Source of the DNA: 13-2-20CM-68-14 sp035640035
GTDB lineage: Bacteria; Actinomycetota; Thermoleophilia; Gaiellales; Gaiellaceae
Direction of reading: 5' to 3'
Assembly: GCA_035640035.1 (NCBI GenBank)
Contig: DASQWX010000064.1
Coordinates: forward strand, 1 to 12,639
DNA length: 12,639 nucleotides
Part shown: positions 1 through 6,408 of the stretch, piece after piece
How positions within the stretch are numbered: the stretch's first letter is position 1
Layout: each line of letters starts with the position of its first letter
Made by a program: the position numbers and the translations under genes
The notes under the pieces: model-generated
What the model was told of the DNA's origin: nothing
What the model saw: the letters and a program-made list of their open reading frames with translations, nothing else
Database searches by the model: none

Positions 1-8
1 GGGGGCGG

Positions 9-482
9 TCAGCCGATCGCGGCGGCCAGCTCGGACGCGACCGCCTTCGCCTCGGCCGCGTCGCGCGTGATCACGAGGCACGTGTCGTCGCCGGCGACCG
101 TTCCCAGCACCTTCGCGTGCTCGATTCGGTCGAGGGCGCGCGCGATCGCCGGCGCCGAGCCGAGCTCGGAGTGCACGACGACGATGTTCTGCGCCGCGAC
201 GGCGCGCTGCCCGAACTGGGCCAGCACAGACTCGAGCGTCTCGCGCGCGTCGTGCCTGCTGCCCCGCTCGGGCAACGAGTAGCGCGGCCGCCCGAGCACG
301 TCGCGCGTCTTCTCGAGCCCCAGCTCCCGGATATCGCGCGAGATCGTCGCCTGGGTGACCTCGCAGCCGGCGCTCCGGAGCGCATTCTGAAGCTCGTGCT
401 GGCTGCCGACGCGACGCCGCCCGACTAGACTCGCGATCAGCCGCTGCCGCTCACGTTTCGGAAGTTGCCGCAGCTGCTGCAT
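9..482 (-). CDS. argR: Arginine repressor ArgR
   Basis: Predicted arginine-dependent transcription factor that senses L-arginine and binds ARG boxes in front of arginine biosynthesis genes. With the ATG at 482 the protein is 157 residues, the usual ArgR length. The N-terminal winged helix-turn-helix carries the family signature TQATISRDIREL (43-54). The C-terminal hexamerisation and arginine-binding domain contains GSAPAIARALD (108-118) and GTVAGDDT (127-134) with the acidic pair D132-D133. An in-frame upstream start at 533 would add 17 residues that do not resemble the family and would place the operator inside the gene, so 482 is preferred. No Shine-Dalgarno sequence is visible; a -10-like hexamer 6 nt upstream suggests a leaderless mRNA. 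In actinobacteria argR usually sits in an arg cluster, so arg genes are expected beyond the left edge (inference). Confidence 0.95.
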   Translation of the reverse strand: MQQLRQLPKRERQRLIASLVGRRRVGSQHELQNALRSAGCEVTQATISRDIRELGLEKTRDVLGRPRYSLPERGSRHDARETLESVLAQFGQRAVAAQNIVVVHSELGSAPAIARALDRIEHAKVLGTVAGDDTCLVITRDAAEAKAVASELAAAIG

Positions 483-488
483 AAGGCG

Positions 489-502
489 AGAATAACTATT
501 CA
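489..502 (-). promoter_or_regulatory. ARG-box-like operator overlapping the argR promoter
   Basis: The minus strand reads TGAATAGTTATTCT, 12 of 14 positions matching the palindromic ARG box core TGAATWWWWATTCA. It ends 7 nt before the preferred argR ATG. It is one of the few AT-rich patches in this GC-rich stretch. The hexamer TATTCT (494-489) inside it also fits a -10 element placed 6 nt from the ATG, so bound ArgR would cover the promoter. This suggests negative autoregulation, as known for E. coli argR. The box also lies 38 bp upstream of the divergent gene at 540, which it could affect. Confidence 0.65.
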
Positions 503-539
503 GGTTTGAGTATCCGAAAGGCGAGGCAAGCAAGCGAAC

Positions 540-668
540 ATGCTGCGGAAGGTGCTCTGGTCAGGTCTGTACGCCGGCCTCGCCGCGGGCTCGGCACTCG
601 CCGCGAGACGCGCCGCGAGCGGGATCTGGCGCCTCGCGACCGGCGAACCGCCGCCGACGAAGCGATGA
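540..668 (+). CDS. Small single-span membrane protein (42 aa), DUF4235-like in style
   Basis: A short gene running from an ATG to a TGA at 666-668. An N-terminal hydrophobic helix (about residues 5-22, VLWSGLYAGLAAGSALAA) is followed by a basic amphipathic segment, RRAASGIWRLATGEPPPTKR. The ending WRLATGEPPP resembles the middle of DUF4235-type actinobacterial membrane proteins, a resemblance from memory only. The stop overlaps the next start as ATGA (665-668), implying translational coupling. The competing longer frame from a TTG at 506 gives an Arg-rich, unprotein-like N-terminus, which argues for this frame. No strong ribosome binding site is visible. It heads a run of four overlapping genes. 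Function unknown. Confidence 0.6.
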   Translation: MLRKVLWSGLYAGLAAGSALAARRAASGIWRLATGEPPPTKR

Positions 669-1060
669 GCAAGGCGGATCTTCTGGTGGATCGCGGCGCC
701 GCCCGCCTCGAAGGGCTCTCGCGGAGGGCCGCGGCGAAAGGCGGCTTCGCGGCCAAGCTCGCGGACGAGCTCGCCGAGGACGCAGCGTTCTTGCGCAAGC
801 TCAAGCCGAGCCTGATCAAGGCCCGGGCGAAGGGACAGGCCCCGATCAACCGCACCCCGGAGCCCGAGCCCACCGCTCCGACCGCGCCTCAAGTCACGAC
901 GCCGCGGCGAAAGGCGAGAAAGCAGGCGAAGGCACGGACGAATAGCGGCCGCAAAGGCAAGGGCCCGAATCCGTTCCTCGTCGCCGGCATCGCGGTGGCG
1001 ACGGGTATCGCGCTCGCGAAGGTGATTGACTGGAGGAGCCATGCCCACCCGCGAGACTGA
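665..1060 (+). CDS. Hypothetical membrane-anchored basic protein (131 aa)
   Basis: Starts at the ATG of the ATGA overlap with the preceding gene. Layout: an N-terminal helical part (1-55, containing AKLADELAEDAAFLRKLKP), a Pro/Ala/Thr-rich linker (about 62-80), a strongly basic stretch (about 82-100), and a C-terminal hydrophobic helix (about 104-121, FLVAGIAVATGIALAKVI) ending in a short polar tail. This suggests a cytoplasmic domain tethered by a C-terminal transmembrane segment. Its 3' end overlaps the next gene by 20 nt. No family is recognised with confidence. A longer version from a TTG at 506 is possible but would be out of frame with the coupled small gene at 540 and has an unnatural N-terminus. 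Confidence 0.7.
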   Translation: MSKADLLVDRGAARLEGLSRRAAAKGGFAAKLADELAEDAAFLRKLKPSLIKARAKGQAPINRTPEPEPTAPTAPQVTTPRRKARKQAKARTNSGRKGKGPNPFLVAGIAVATGIALAKVIDWRSHAHPRD

Positions 1061-1445
1061 GACGAACGCCGGCGTCGGCCCGGCTGCGAAGCAGGTCGCC
1101 GAGCACGCGAGCAGCCTTGCGCGGCTCGAGCTCGAGCTCGCGATCCTCGAGCTGAAGCGAAAGGTCGCCGCGCTCGGAATCGGGATCGGGATCGGAGCAG
1201 GCGCACTCCTGTTCGTCGTCTTCGCGCTCGGCTTCGCGTTCGCCACGGTTGCCGCCGCGCTGGCGACGGGGATGTCTACCTGGCTCGCGCTCCTGATCAC
1301 GACTGCGATCGTGTTCGGGATCGGAGCGGTGCTCGCGCTCGTCGCGGTCACCCTGATCCGTAAGGGCACCCCGCCAGTGCCGAGACAGGCGATCGAAGAG
1401 GCGAGGCGGACGACGGAGGCGTTGAAGAGCGATGGCAGCGCGTAA
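1041..1445 (+). CDS. Actinobacterial Holin-X / Phage_holin_3_6 family membrane protein
   Basis: A 134-residue protein starting at an ATG with the ribosome binding site GGAGG at 1032-1036. The N-terminal helix (about 14-42, LARLELELAILELKRK) is amphipathic. Two hydrophobic spans follow (about 44-75, rich in GIGIG repeats, and 81-106). The tail PPVPRQAIEEARRTTEALK is typical of the family, where a proline-rich motif precedes a helix ending in LK. Members are annotated as phage holins by similarity, but they sit on actinobacterial chromosomes next to DUF3618 genes. A lytic role is not implied, and an envelope or stress role is more likely (inference). It overlaps both neighbours, so this is a tight operon. 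Confidence 0.85.
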   Translation: MPTRETETNAGVGPAAKQVAEHASSLARLELELAILELKRKVAALGIGIGIGAGALLFVVFALGFAFATVAAALATGMSTWLALLITTAIVFGIGAVLALVAVTLIRKGTPPVPRQAIEEARRTTEALKSDGSA

Positions 1446-1722
1446 CGGGCGGTCGGCGGAACAGGTCCGGCGGGACATCGAGGCTGAGCGGGAGCAGCTC
1501 GCCGATGCGGTCGAAGAGCTGCGTGGAGGGCTCGCCCAGGTGACCGACATCGGCAGCAAGCTGCGCTCGAAGCTGCCGCTCGTCGCCGCCGGGGCGCTGG
1601 GGGCAGGCTTCTTCCTCGGGGGCGGAATCGGCGCGACGATGAGGCTGCTTGCGCGCCGCGGTCGAGAGGGAGCCACGAAGGCGAAGCTCGGCCCGTTCTC
1701 CCTCGTCGACCGCGACGACTGA
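1432..1722 (+). CDS. DUF3618 domain protein
   Basis: A 96-residue protein whose ATG lies inside the end of the holin-like gene (14-nt overlap). The N-terminal part, RSAEQVRRDIEAEREQLADA (7-26), is the hallmark of DUF3618: an Arg-Ser start followed by an acidic and basic helix predicted to form a coiled coil. One hydrophobic segment (about 48-70, LPLVAAGALGAGFFLGGG) follows, then a short basic tail. The family accompanies Phage_holin_3_6 proteins in actinobacteria; its molecular function is unknown. It is the last gene of the four-gene cluster and ends 8 bp before the convergent cupredoxin gene, with no clear terminator in the gap. Confidence 0.85.
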   Translation: MAARNGRSAEQVRRDIEAEREQLADAVEELRGGLAQVTDIGSKLRSKLPLVAAGALGAGFFLGGGIGATMRLLARRGREGATKAKLGPFSLVDRDD

Positions 1723-1730
1723 GAATCCGC

Positions 1731-2417
1731 CTAGCGCGCGACCACGAGGAATCCGCCGCGCAAGCGCGGATGCGCGTCCGAGCGGTACTTGGCCGGTCCC
1801 GCCCGGAACGTCAGCGTCCACGTCGCCGTGCCGCGGAACTTGACGCCGGTCTTCTTGTTGATGCCGGTCGCCGTCAGGTGGAAGTTGTCGGCCTTCGTCA
1901 GGTCCTTGACCGTCAGCCTGTACTTGCCGGCGATCAGGCGCTTGACGCGTCCGCCCGAGGTCGTCTTGACGGCGATCGAGCGCCTGGGGCCGACCTGCGC
2001 GACGAGCTTCTTGACCGGCGGCGGCGCCGTGACCGTCCCGACGGTGAATGAGCCCCTCATGATCGTGGGGTGCGAGTCACACTGGAACCGATACGTCCCG
2101 TTGCCGAAGGTGACGTGCCAGGTCGTCGTGCCGGTGCCCTCGACGTCCGTTGCCTGGGAGACGCCGGGACCCGTCAGGTCGAAGTTGTGCAGGGTTGCGA
2201 AATCACGGACGTTGATCGTGTACGCGCCCGGATCGAGGTGCGTCACCTTCACGCCCGTCGAGTCCGTCAGGGAGATCGCATAGGCGTTCGCCGAGCCCGG
2301 CGAGCCGACGGTCGCGATCAGAGGTTGGGTGACTGTGCCGCGCGCACCGACCGCGCCGGGTAGTGCCAGGGCGGCCAGCGACAGGCAGGCGACGAGGAAA
2401 ACACGGGCTTGGCTCAC
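1731..2417 (-). CDS. Secreted tandem cupredoxin-domain protein
   Basis: A 228-residue protein starting at GTG (2415-2417) with the ribosome binding site AAGGAG at 2425-2430, 7 nt upstream. Residues 1-25 form a signal peptide ending at a likely cleavage site AVGA/RG, so it should be exported. Two plastocyanin-like domains follow (about 30-127 and 135-228), joined by a Pro linker APPPVKK. Domain 1 keeps a plausible type-1 copper site: H77 (HNF), C113, H116 and M120 in FQCDSHPTIM. Domain 2 is homologous but has D177 in place of the first His, S213 for the Cys and L219 for the Met, keeping only H216, so it probably does not bind copper. Likely an extracytoplasmic electron-transfer or copper-binding protein; the partner is unknown. 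It is divergent from the cNMP-domain gene. Confidence 0.8.
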   Translation of the reverse strand: MSQARVFLVACLSLAALALPGAVGARGTVTQPLIATVGSPGSANAYAISLTDSTGVKVTHLDPGAYTINVRDFATLHNFDLTGPGVSQATDVEGTGTTTWHVTFGNGTYRFQCDSHPTIMRGSFTVGTVTAPPPVKKLVAQVGPRRSIAVKTTSGGRVKRLIAGKYRLTVKDLTKADNFHLTATGINKKTGVKFRGTATWTLTFRAGPAKYRSDAHPRLRGGFLVVAR

Positions 2418-2494
2418 TGAGTTACTCCTTTACAAATCAGAAACTGCGGTCTGTCCCGTGCATACGAGACGGATGCTCGACCGGTTTGTTAGGT

Positions 2495-2518
2495 GCGGGG
2501 GCTCCCGCGATTTAGACT
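2495..2518 (+). promoter_or_regulatory. Inverted repeat and -10-like element before the cNMP-domain gene
   Basis: In the 107-bp divergent intergenic region, GCGGG-GGCT-CCCGC (2495-2508) forms an inverted repeat. It is followed at 2513-2518 by TAGACT, a -10-like hexamer exactly 6 nt before the GTG start at 2525. The gene has no ribosome binding site, so a leaderless transcript is plausible. The repeat would lie in the promoter spacer and could be an operator or just a GC-rich hairpin. No convincing -35 element was found. Confidence 0.4.
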
Positions 2519-2524
2519 CGCCGT

Positions 2525-2953
2525 GTGCGACTGAGCCGTGGACTCAACCGCGACCAGAAGAGCGACCTGATCCGCCACGCGCCGCTCTTCGCGCGTTGCT
2601 CCAGAGCCGACATCAAGGAGATCGCCAAGCTCGCTGACGAGATCGACCTTCGCGAAGGAAAGGAGATGACGCGAGAGGGCGCTCCGGGACGCGAGTTCTT
2701 CGTGCTCCTCGAAGGCACCGCCGAGGTCAAGAAGAACGGCCGGAAGGTGAACACCCTCGGGCCGGGCGACTTCTTCGGCGAGATCGCGCTCGTCTCTCGG
2801 GCTCCGCGAACGGCCACGGTCGTCGCGACCTCGCCCGTCCGGGCGCTCGTGATCACGGACCGCTCGTTCAGGCGCCTGCTCGAGGACTCGCCCCAGGTGA
2901 AGACGAGGGTGATGGAGGCGATGGCCCACCGGCTCGCGCCGGAAACTCTCTAG
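2525..2953 (+). CDS. Stand-alone cyclic nucleotide-binding domain protein
   Basis: A 142-residue protein made of a single CRP/FNR-type beta-roll with no DNA-binding domain. N-terminal helices include LIRHAPLFARCSRADIKEIA (15-34). The phosphate-binding cassette is GDFFGEIALVSRAPRTATVV (81-100), with the conserved Glu (E86) and Arg (R95) that contact the cyclic nucleotide ribose and phosphate in family members. A short C-terminal helix ends the protein. It may bind cAMP or cGMP, or act as a regulatory module for another protein. Full-length CRP homologues are about 60 or more residues longer and carry a helix-turn-helix that is absent here. The start is a GTG without ribosome binding site. Its stop TAG interlocks with the pheT stop in the palindrome CTAG at 2950-2953. 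Confidence 0.85.
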   Translation: MRLSRGLNRDQKSDLIRHAPLFARCSRADIKEIAKLADEIDLREGKEMTREGAPGREFFVLLEGTAEVKKNGRKVNTLGPGDFFGEIALVSRAPRTATVVATSPVRALVITDRSFRRLLEDSPQVKTRVMEAMAHRLAPETL

Positions 2954-5244
2954 GCCGTTCTGAGCTCAGCGCCGAAGCGTTCGCGAAGCGCCTCGGCAAT
3001 CTTCTTCCGGAGAGCCGCCGCGTCCTCGTCCGAGAGCGTGCGCTCGGGCGACTGGAACGCGACCCGGAAGGCGATCGACTTCTCCCCCGCGCCGAGCTGC
3101 TCGCCGCGATAGACGTCGAACACGCCGATCTCCCTGAGCTCCGGCCCGGCGGCTTCGCGCGCGGCGTCGACCAGCTCGCCGGCCGTGACCGCCTCCGGGA
3201 CAGTGAAGGCGAGGTCCTGCCTGACGGCCGGATAGGTGATCACGTCCTCGTAGACGAGGCGCTCGGGCACCTGAGCGAACAGATCGCCGAGATCGAGCTC
3301 GAAGGCGCCCCAGGATCCGTCGAGTCGGGTTGGATGGACCTCGCCGACGACGCCGGCCTGGGTGCGGGCCGTCTTGCTCGGGTGGAGAAAGACGTGTTCA
3401 CCGCGCTCGAAGCGCGGCTCGAGCTTGAGCGCTGCGTGAACGGTCTCGACGACGCCCTTCGCGTGGGCGTATCCACCTTCGACGATTCCCGCAACCCGCC
3501 AGCGCTCGGCCGGCCGGGGATCGAGGGGAGGCAGATAGACGCGCGCGACCTCGAAGAGAGCGATCTCCTGGTTCCCTGCATCCACGTTGCGGGCGACAGC
3601 GGTGGCGAGACTCGGCAGCAGCGTCGTCCTCAAGACGGCCTGGTCCGAAGAGAGCGGCTCGGGCAGGCGGATCGCGTTCGGATCGGGATCGTCGGGGACG
3701 AGGCTCGACGTATAGGCCTCGGCCAGACCCGCACCGACCAGCGTCTCCTCGAGGAGCCGCCGCAGCCGCTGCTCCTTCGTCAGGCGGCCGAACATCTCGC
3801 GCCGGAGCGGCAGCGTGAACGGGATCTCGTCGAGTCTGAACCGGCCGACCTCCTCCACTAGGTCGGCCTCGCGCGTCACGTCGCGCGCGCGCCACGTCGG
3901 GACGGTGACGTCGAAACGCTTCGAGACGTCGAAGCCGAGCCGGGTCAGCGTGCCCCGCTGGTCGTCCGCCGGCACGTCGAGGCCGAGCAGCGCGCTCGCC
4001 CGCTCCGGCCGGAGCCGCACGACCGACCGTTCCGGCAGCTTTCCCTTCACGTCGACGTCGCCGGCGCAGCGGCCGCCGGCGAGATCGACGATCAGCTCGG
4101 TCGCAAGCGCCGCCGCCCGCTCGGCGAGATAGGGGTCGACGCCCTTCTCCCAGCGGTTGGAACCGTCGGTTCGTAGCGCCAGCCGCTCCGAGCTCCGCAA
4201 GATCGTCACCGGCTCGAAGTTCGCGGCTTCGAGCAGGACGTGGTTCGTCGTCTCGTCGACCTCGCTGTTCTCCGAGCCCATGATCCCCGCAATCGCGACC
4301 GGCTTCTCGGCGTCGGCGATCACGAGATCGCGCTCGTCGAGCCTGCGCTCGACGCCGTCGAGCGTCCGGATCGCCTCCCCCTTGCGCGCACGCCGGACGA
4401 CGATCTCGCCGCCGGCCAGCTTTTGCTGGTCGAACGCGTGCAGGGGGTTGCCGAGCGCGTGCATGACGTAGTTCGTGACGTCGACGACGTTCGAGATCGG
4501 GCGCATCCCCGCCGCAGCCAGGCGCCCCTTCAGCCATGGCGGTGATGGGCGGATCGCCACGTCGTGGAAGAGCCGGCCGATGTAGCGCGGGCAGCCCTGA
4601 AGATCCTCGACTGTCACGGGGACCTGTTCGTTTCCGGCCCGTCCGGGGTCTGACCCCGGCCAGGGCCCGAGCGGCCGGTCGAAGAGCGCGGCAACCTCGC
4701 GCGCGACGCCGTAGACGGAGAGCAGGTCGGGACGGTTCGGCGTCGTCTCGAGCTCGAGCACCGTCTCGCCGAGCGGCAGCACGTCGGCCAGCGGCGTTCC
4801 CGGCTCAGGCCCGGTCTCGAGAACGAGGATGCCGGTGTGATCCTGTCCGAGCTCGAGCTCCCGCTCGGAGAGGATCATCCCGTTCGAGACCTCGCCGCGA
4901 AGCGTCGCCTGCTCGAGCTTCTGGCCGCCGGGCAGGACGGCGCCGGGCAACGCGACCGCGACGGTGGCGCCTGCCCCGAAGTTCCAGGCCCCGCAGACGA
5001 TCTGGCGGGGCTCGCCCTCCCCCACGTCGACCTGGCAGAGCTGCAGCCGGTCCGCGTTCGGATGCTTCGCGGCCTCAAGCACGCGACCGACCCGGTAGAG
5101 ATCGAGGTTGCCGTCCTCGTCCTGCACTCCCCGCCGGACGATGCGCTCGACCTCCGCCACCGACGTGTGGATGCGGCCGGCAAGCTCGTCGAGCGGGACG
5201 TCGACCTCGACGTACTCGCGAAGCCAACTCAGCGGGACGAGCAT
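2950..5244 (-). CDS. pheT: Phenylalanyl-tRNA synthetase beta subunit
   Basis: The beta subunit of the (alpha-beta)2 PheRS, which charges tRNA-Phe and hydrolyses mischarged Tyr-tRNA-Phe. The ATG at 5244 gives 764 residues starting MLVPLSWLREYVEVD, the standard N-terminus; a longer frame to 5478 adds only antisense-like sequence from pheS. Domains in order: EMAP/OB tRNA-binding fold (about 40-152, HPNADRLQLCQVDVG), B3/4 editing domain (about 215-385), B5 (about 400-470), the inactive synthetase-like core (about 480-655), and the C-terminal FDX-ACB anticodon-binding domain (about 667-763). Its A overlaps the pheS stop as TGATG (1-nt overlap), implying coupled translation. The gene ends in a CTAG double stop shared with the convergent gene, with no terminator visible between them. 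Confidence 0.97.
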   Translation of the reverse strand: MLVPLSWLREYVEVDVPLDELAGRIHTSVAEVERIVRRGVQDEDGNLDLYRVGRVLEAAKHPNADRLQLCQVDVGEGEPRQIVCGAWNFGAGATVAVALPGAVLPGGQKLEQATLRGEVSNGMILSERELELGQDHTGILVLETGPEPGTPLADVLPLGETVLELETTPNRPDLLSVYGVAREVAALFDRPLGPWPGSDPGRAGNEQVPVTVEDLQGCPRYIGRLFHDVAIRPSPPWLKGRLAAAGMRPISNVVDVTNYVMHALGNPLHAFDQQKLAGGEIVVRRARKGEAIRTLDGVERRLDERDLVIADAEKPVAIAGIMGSENSEVDETTNHVLLEAANFEPVTILRSSERLALRTDGSNRWEKGVDPYLAERAAALATELIVDLAGGRCAGDVDVKGKLPERSVVRLRPERASALLGLDVPADDQRGTLTRLGFDVSKRFDVTVPTWRARDVTREADLVEEVGRFRLDEIPFTLPLRREMFGRLTKEQRLRRLLEETLVGAGLAEAYTSSLVPDDPDPNAIRLPEPLSSDQAVLRTTLLPSLATAVARNVDAGNQEIALFEVARVYLPPLDPRPAERWRVAGIVEGGYAHAKGVVETVHAALKLEPRFERGEHVFLHPSKTARTQAGVVGEVHPTRLDGSWGAFELDLGDLFAQVPERLVYEDVITYPAVRQDLAFTVPEAVTAGELVDAAREAAGPELREIGVFDVYRGEQLGAGEKSIAFRVAFQSPERTLSDEDAAALRKKIAEALRERFGAELRTA

Positions 5245-6269
5245 CAGAACTGCCTCAGGAAGCGCAGGTCGTTCTCCCAGAACATCCGCAGATCGGGGAC
5301 GCCGTGACGCAGCATGGCGATCCGCTCCAGGCCGAGACCGAAGGCGAACCCGGAGACCTCCTCCGGGTCGTAACCGACGTTCACCAGCACGTTCGGGTCG
5401 ACCACACCAGAGCCGCCCATCTCGATCCAGCCGCTCTCCTTGCACACGCGGCAGCCCGTGCCTCCGCACAGGAAGCACGAGACAGACGCCTGCATCGACG
5501 GCTCCGTGAACGGGAAGAAATCGGTTGCGAAACGCACCTCGCGGTCTTCGCCGAAGAGGGCGCGGGCGAGGTGGAGCAGCGTTCCCTTGAGGTCGGCGAG
5601 CGTGATCCCACGGTCGACGGCGAGACCTTCGACCTGATGGAAGATCGGGAAGTGCGTCGCGTCCACCGTGTCCCGCCGGTAAACCCGCCCGAGCGAGACC
5701 ATGTAGACCGGCGGCTGTTTCTCCTCCATCGCGCGGATCTGCGAAGGCGAGGTCTCGGTGCGGAGGACGACGTCACCGTTCAGGTAGAGCGTGTGCAACG
5801 GCGAGCGCGTGACGTGCGCCGGCCCCATGTTGAGCGCATCGAAGAGGTGCCATGCATCCTCGACCTCGTCTCCGTCCACGACCTGGTAGCCGAGACCGAG
5901 GAAGACGTCCTCGACCTCGCGCCGAATCTGGGTCAGCAGGTGGTACACGCCGCGAGCGATGTGCTCGCCCGGCAGCGTGACGTCGAGCTGCTCCTCGCGC
6001 AGCTCCGTTTGCAACGCCTCGTCCTTCATCCGCGCGGCGTTCGAGTCGATTGCAGCCTGCAGCCGCGCCCGCAGCGCGTTGAGCTGCATGCCTGTCTCAC
6101 GGTCGCGAACGTTCCGCAGCGCCTGCGCCAGCTCGCCCTTGCGGCCGAGGTAGTCGATGCGCAGCTGGTCGACGTCGTCGAGCGACTTGACGCGCTTCAG
6201 CGCATCCTCGAATTGCCGCTCGTACGCCTCCCAATCCACGGCGGCGACTGTAGCTTCGTTGTCGGTCAA
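5244..6269 (-). CDS. pheS: Phenylalanyl-tRNA synthetase alpha subunit
   Basis: Catalytic alpha subunit of PheRS, 341 residues from a TTG start at 6269. The strong site GAGGAGG (6274-6280) lies 4 nt upstream, and this start matches the usual N-terminal coiled-coil length; an extension to 6356 looks non-coding. Class II motifs are clear: GRVYRRDTVDATH (194-206, motif 2), FHQVEGL (210-216) with substrate-binding Gln and Glu, FFPFTEPS (251-258), and motif 3 GFAFGLGLERIAMLRHG (307-323). Two oddities: E172 replaces the His of the usual RTHTS signature, and D291 replaces the His of the usual HPNVL. A CxxCxxxxCxxC cluster (C265, C268, C273, C276) could bind zinc; similar Cys inserts occur in PheS from other phyla. 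It is cotranscribed with pheT. Confidence 0.97.
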   Translation of the reverse strand: MTDNEATVAAVDWEAYERQFEDALKRVKSLDDVDQLRIDYLGRKGELAQALRNVRDRETGMQLNALRARLQAAIDSNAARMKDEALQTELREEQLDVTLPGEHIARGVYHLLTQIRREVEDVFLGLGYQVVDGDEVEDAWHLFDALNMGPAHVTRSPLHTLYLNGDVVLRTETSPSQIRAMEEKQPPVYMVSLGRVYRRDTVDATHFPIFHQVEGLAVDRGITLADLKGTLLHLARALFGEDREVRFATDFFPFTEPSMQASVSCFLCGGTGCRVCKESGWIEMGGSGVVDPNVLVNVGYDPEEVSGFAFGLGLERIAMLRHGVPDLRMFWENDLRFLRQF

Positions 6270-6313
6270 GTGTCCTCCTCGCTCACGGTTGCCGGTCGGT
6301 CTCGCCCCGGCTC

Positions 6314-6362
6314 GGAACGGGAGGTCAGGCGGCGCTCGCCGGGCTCCCGGTTCCAACCCGGG
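6314..6362 (-). promoter_or_regulatory. Hairpin-rich pheS leader (alternative stems)
   Basis: In the 145-bp divergent region 6270-6414, GGAACGGGAG (6314-6323) pairs with CTCCCGGTTCC (6344-6354) with one bulged base, enclosing a small stem GGCG/CGCC. The same bases 6346-6354 can instead pair with 6355-6362 as CCCGGTT/AACCCGGG. The two folds are mutually exclusive and lie in the presumed untranslated leader of pheST, about 35 nt before its ribosome binding site. The minus strand also reads GGGTTGGAACCGGG, reminiscent of a T-box core but imperfect. Whether this is a regulatory switch is inference. Confidence 0.3.
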
Positions 6363-6394
6363 GCCCGGTAAACAGGTTCTGCGCCATGGCCTTC

Positions 6395-6408
6395 ATGCTT
6401 GAAAGCAT
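6395..6408. repeat. Perfect palindrome ATGCTTGAAAGCAT in the pheS/methyltransferase intergenic region
   Basis: Six-base arms ATGCTT and AAGCAT are separated by GA, 7 bp before the methyltransferase GTG. The site is AT-rich compared with its surroundings. On the minus strand it overlaps TATGCT (6409-6404), a weak -10 candidate for pheST; on the plus strand it abuts CATAAC (6406-6411). It could be an operator serving both divergent genes or a promoter fragment. Confidence 0.35.

Noticed and set aside
506..664. N-terminal extension (TTG at 506) of the 131-aa membrane protein
   Set aside because: The added 53 residues are Arg-rich and unnatural, whereas the other frame from 540 gives a sensible membrane peptide ending in an ATGA overlap.
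1041..1445. Holin-like gene as evidence of a prophage
   Set aside because: No endolysin, integrase, capsid or other phage gene is present; this family is a common chromosomal actinobacterial membrane protein.
1756..1769. Hairpin CCGCGC-AA-GCGCGG as terminator for the DUF3618 gene
   Set aside because: It lies inside the cupredoxin coding sequence, is pure GC with a minimal loop and has no U-tract; such matches are expected by chance here.
5245..5478. 78-residue N-terminal extension of PheT
   Set aside because: It lies wholly within pheS in another frame, and the canonical N-terminus starts at 5244.
6346..6370. tRNA 3' half (stem CCCGG, loop TTCCAAC, stem CCGGG)
   Set aside because: T-loop position 57 is C instead of a purine and no matching acceptor 5' strand lies at the required distance upstream.
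4536..6371. A 611-codon open frame on the plus strand across pheT and pheS
   Set aside because: It is antisense to two certain genes, is extremely Arg/Ala/Pro-rich and matches no family; GC-rich codon structure creates such shadows.
6337..6371. T-box riboswitch for pheST (minus strand GGGTTGGAACCGGG)
   Set aside because: It has an extra base compared with the T-box core, the TGGA bulge would not pair with a tRNA-Phe ending in ACCA, and there is no room for a normal stem I.
6325..6408. Phe-codon leader peptide controlling pheST
   Set aside because: The frame exists but contains a single Phe codon, so classical attenuation by stalling on Phe codons is not supported.
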